6,017 bases of DNA from Proteobacteria bacterium UBA6920 (GTDB lineage Bacteria > Pseudomonadota > Gammaproteobacteria > SG8-11): NCBI GenBank assembly GCA_002448875.1, contig DKAS01000022.1, positions 1-6,017 on the forward strand. Reading direction: 5' to 3'. The translations under genes were made by a program, and so were the position numbers. A model generated the notes under the pieces. That model did no database searches. It saw nothing but the letters and a program-made list of their open reading frames with translations, and was not told where the DNA came from. Below are positions 3,649 through 6,017 of the stretch, in pieces; positions within the stretch are counted from its first letter, which is position 1, and every line of letters begins with the position of its first letter.

Positions 3649-6017
3649 ATGAGCAGATTCATGGCTGGGGGTGTGTCCTGCGGTATATTGTTGTCCGGAT
3701 ACGCTGTACTCAATGTGGCGAATGTTTACGCTCAACCTGTACCCGGCGGTTCGCTCGATCCGCTGAGCATACCGAAGTACGTCATTCCACTGGTGATTCC
3801 GCCGGTGATGAAGAATACCAATTCGAATACCAGCTACGTGCTCGCCGAACGTCAGTTCCAGCAGCAGATTCTGCCGGGTGGCCTGTGGAACGCATTTAAC
3901 GGCCGCGTCGACGCGTTTCCGCCGACCATGGTCTGGAGTTACGGCCCGGCCGGCGATGCCTTGCCGGATTCCAGTAAATTCGGCGGTAGCAAAGGAGTCG
4001 CACCGGCGACTAACTCGCAGTTCAACTATCCGGCCTACACGGTGGAAACCCTGGTCGGCCAAACTAATACGGTGACCTGGATCAACGATCTGGTGGTCGA
4101 TCCCTACGCCTGCGCTAAAGCGGACAGGAAAACGCGCTTGACCACACCGGCGTGTAACTACCTGAGCCACCTGTTGCCGGTGGATCGTTCCCTGCACTGG
4201 GCCAACCCGGAGCAATTGCCGTGCAGCGACGGGGCCAAGACCAAGGATTGCCGACCGGCGCTGGCCAACGGCGCGGTGCTGGGCGAGGCCTATCGTGGTC
4301 CGGTGCCGATGATTCCGCATGTGCACGGCGCGCATGTGGGACCGGAAAGCGATGGTTACCCGGAAGCCTGGTGGCTGCCCAACGCCAATAATATTCCGGC
4401 GTCCTATGCCAGCACCGGCACCCTGGTCAATCAGTACGGCGTGGTGACCAACGATGCCAGAAAGCCGGGCCAGGCCAGCTTCACTTATCCCAATACTCAG
4501 CCGTCCACCACCTTGTGGTATCACGACCATACCCTGGGAATGACGCGCAGTAACGTCTACGCGGGACCGGCGGGCTTCTGGCTGATTCGCGACGGCACGG
4601 TGAAGACGGGAGAAACCGGATTAGTCAGCGGTGTGCTGCCGGGGCCGGCGCCCAGACTTGGCGACACCCTGCAGCGTACCAATTTTACCGCGGCACAGGG
4701 TGGCAAGCGCGAGAGCTATCGCGAGATTCCCCTGGTGATTCAGGATCGTTCGTTCAATGCCGACGGCTCGCTGTTCTATCCGGCCAATCGCGCCTTTTTC
4801 GAAGGCCTCGGCGACGGTTTCGCGCCCGGCGCCAATACCGCCCAGGGTCTCAACATCGATACCATCGGTACGGTAAGCAATGGCGCGGTGGCCAGCTCCG
4901 ACATTTCGCCGATCTGGAATCCCGAGGCGTTTTTCAATGTCATGGTGGTCAACGGCGCCGCCTGGCCGACGCTGGATGTGGCGCAGGCACAGTATCGTTT
5001 CCGGGTGCTCAATGCCTGTAACTCGCGCTTCCTCAATCTGGCATTGTTTGCGGTGAACGCCGACGGCAGCCTGGGTCAGGAGCTTCCCATGTACCAGATC
5101 GGGGCGGAGCAGGGGCTGATGCCCAATGTGGTGAAGATCACCACCGGTTATCGCACTGTCCTGCCGGGTAATGGCAGCGTGCCGGCGGCAGCACCGGCGG
5201 CGGCGGCGGAAACCGCGCTGCTGATGGGGCTGGCGGAACGCGCCGATATTCTCGTCGATTTCTCCGGTCTGGCCAGCGGCACCCGGGTGCGCATGATCAA
5301 TACCGCGCCCGACGCGCCCTTCGGCGGCTTCCCCGACGTGGCGGCGGATCCGGACACCACCGGGCAGGTGATGGAGTTTGTGGTGAACAACGCCTATAAC
5401 GGCCAGAGTTCCAGCGATCCCACCGGCAAGAAGCCGGCGACTAAGCCGGAAAGCCTGGTGCTGAGCCTGCCGGATGCGCAGGATCCGGCGGCCAGCGGTT
5501 TGATTCAGGCCAGTGTTCGTGACTTGGCGTTGATGGAGGAAGAGTCTTCCGTTATCTGCGCTGGCGTGGCGCCGGATGGCACCATTACTCAGGACTATGC
5601 GGCCACACCGGATCCGTCCAATCCCGGCACCTGTATCGATGCCATGGGCGCGTTGGCGGCCGCGGTGCCCTTCGCGCCCAAGGCGGCGGTGCTGGGTGTC
5701 AACGGCAGCGCCGGCGGGTCACCGACCCTGTGGGCCGATCCATTGAAAACCAATCCGGTTCTGGGTAGCACCGAAACCTGGGAGCTGTGGAATACCACCG
5801 AGGACGCCCATCCCATCCACGTGCATCTGGTCAAATTCAAAGTGGTCGAACGTGAAGCCTTCGATCCGGCGATCAACGCGCTGTCCGGGGTGAAGAATCC
5901 GCCGGAGGCGACGGAAGCGGGCTGGAAGGATACGGTGATCGCCTATCCAGGTGAAGTGACCCGGATCAATGCCACCTTCGACATCGCCGGCCTGTACGTG
6001 TGGCACTGCCACATCGT
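3649..6017 (+). CDS. Secreted CotA / bilirubin-oxidase-like multicopper oxidase, copy 2 (3' end cut by window)
   Basis: This is a close paralogue of the gene upstream, open for 789 codons to the right edge. The N-terminus MSRFMAGGVSCGILLSGY is followed by a probable Sec signal cleavage at VYA (after residue 28), and the mature chain begins QPVPGGSLDP. Copper motifs are HVHG (His224, His226), WYHDH (His292, His294), HPIHVH (His721, 724, 726) and WHCH (His786, type-1 Cys787, His788). The distal type-1 His and axial ligand lie beyond the window. By alignment with copy 1 the stop is expected roughly 80 bp past the edge, giving about 816 aa. Two single-codon gaps separate the proteins, one after the YRFRVLNACNSRF segment and one in the loop after GTCID. 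Differences near the copper site include WYHDHT instead of WFHDHA. No frameshift or internal stop was seen, so both copies look functional. The terminator before it suggests its own promoter. Substrate unknown. Confidence 0.92.
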   Translation, partial: MSRFMAGGVSCGILLSGYAVLNVANVYAQPVPGGSLDPLSIPKYVIPLVIPPVMKNTNSNTSYVLAERQFQQQILPGGLWNAFNGRVDAFPPTMVWSYGPAGDALPDSSKFGGSKGVAPATNSQFNYPAYTVETLVGQTNTVTWINDLVVDPYACAKADRKTRLTTPACNYLSHLLPVDRSLHWANPEQLPCSDGAKTKDCRPALANGAVLGEAYRGPVPMIPHVHGAHVGPESDGYPEAWWLPNANNIPASYASTGTLVNQYGVVTNDARKPGQASFTYPNTQPSTTLWYHDHTLGMTRSNVYAGPAGFWLIRDGTVKTGETGLVSGVLPGPAPRLGDTLQRTNFTAAQGGKRESYREIPLVIQDRSFNADGSLFYPANRAFFEGLGDGFAPGANTAQGLNIDTIGTVSNGAVASSDISPIWNPEAFFNVMVVNGAAWPTLDVAQAQYRFRVLNACNSRFLNLALFAVNADGSLGQELPMYQIGAEQGLMPNVVKITTGYRTVLPGNGSVPAAAPAAAAETALLMGLAERADILVDFSGLASGTRVRMINTAPDAPFGGFPDVAADPDTTGQVMEFVVNNAYNGQSSSDPTGKKPATKPESLVLSLPDAQDPAASGLIQASVRDLALMEEESSVICAGVAPDGTITQDYAATPDPSNPGTCIDAMGALAAAVPFAPKAAVLGVNGSAGGSPTLWADPLKTNPVLGSTETWELWNTTEDAHPIHVHLVKFKVVEREAFDPAINALSGVKNPPEATEAGWKDTVIAYPGEVTRINATFDIAGLYVWHCHI
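4012..4477 (+). repeat. Near-identical tract shared with MCO copy 1 (partner 1257-1722)
   Basis: This is the copy 2 half of the 466-bp block with a single silent difference (T4353). It encodes residues 122-276 of copy 2. The direction of transfer cannot be decided from two sequences alone. Confidence 0.92.
4903..5036 (+). repeat. Second near-identical tract shared with MCO copy 1 (partner 2148-2281)
   Basis: This is the copy 2 half of the 134-bp block, with one silent mismatch at 4926. Codon-level divergence resumes at 5037, where the proteins differ as LALYVVAANG (copy 1) and LALFAVNADG (copy 2). Confidence 0.8.

Noticed and set aside
3594..3899. Open frame overlapping the start of MCO copy 2
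   Set aside because: It runs in another frame through the signal peptide and conserved N-terminus of the oxidase; it is a shadow frame.
873..6017. Insertion sequence or composite transposon caused by the long direct repeat
   Set aside because: The repeated unit is the oxidase coding sequence itself. No transposase, terminal inverted repeats or target-site duplications were seen at its borders.

Overview
The window holds two tandem, same-strand genes for large secreted multicopper oxidases (MCOs) of the CotA / bilirubin-oxidase type. The 5' end of a globin-family gene diverges from them at the left edge. GC-rich coding sequence next to AT-rich spacers, Shine-Dalgarno sites, a Sec-type export signal on each oxidase and the globin N-terminus suggest a Gram-negative bacterium, most likely a gammaproteobacterium. 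That placement is an inference; nothing here identifies a genus.

Layout. Positions 1-79 (minus strand) carry the first 26 codons of the globin. Positions 80-872 form a long AT-rich spacer without a convincing gene. It contains seven TTAA cores spaced 10-12 bp apart (470-538), three small perfect inverted repeats and a possible sigma70-type promoter near 743-772. MCO copy 1 runs from 873 to 3350 (825 aa, complete) and is followed at once by a strong intrinsic terminator (3373-3399). A spacer of about 250 bp (3400-3648) with overlapping hairpins and a 10-codon Cys-Cys mini-ORF leads into MCO copy 2. Copy 2 runs from 3649 past the right edge at 6017 and lacks only about the last 25-30 codons.

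Both oxidases show the copper-ligand signature as far as the window allows: HVHG, W[F/Y]HDH, HPIHVH and WHCH. Copy 1 also shows the full type-1 site, with Cys796, His801 and axial Met806 in CotA-like spacing. Both are much longer than the roughly 510 residues of CotA. The extra length includes a four-cysteine segment just before the first HxH motif and a second two-cysteine insert before the last cupredoxin domain. Likely role: periplasmic or cell-surface four-electron reduction of O2 coupled to oxidation of phenolic, pigment-like or metal substrates. The substrate cannot be read from the sequence. No Met-rich segment of the CueO type was seen.

The most striking observations are (1) a 466-bp block that is identical between the two genes except for one silent base, while the 111 bp just upstream is only about two-thirds identical, which suggests recent gene conversion; and (2) the helically phased TTAA array upstream of copy 1 only. 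Together with the terminator between the genes, the array suggests that the two oxidases are controlled separately.
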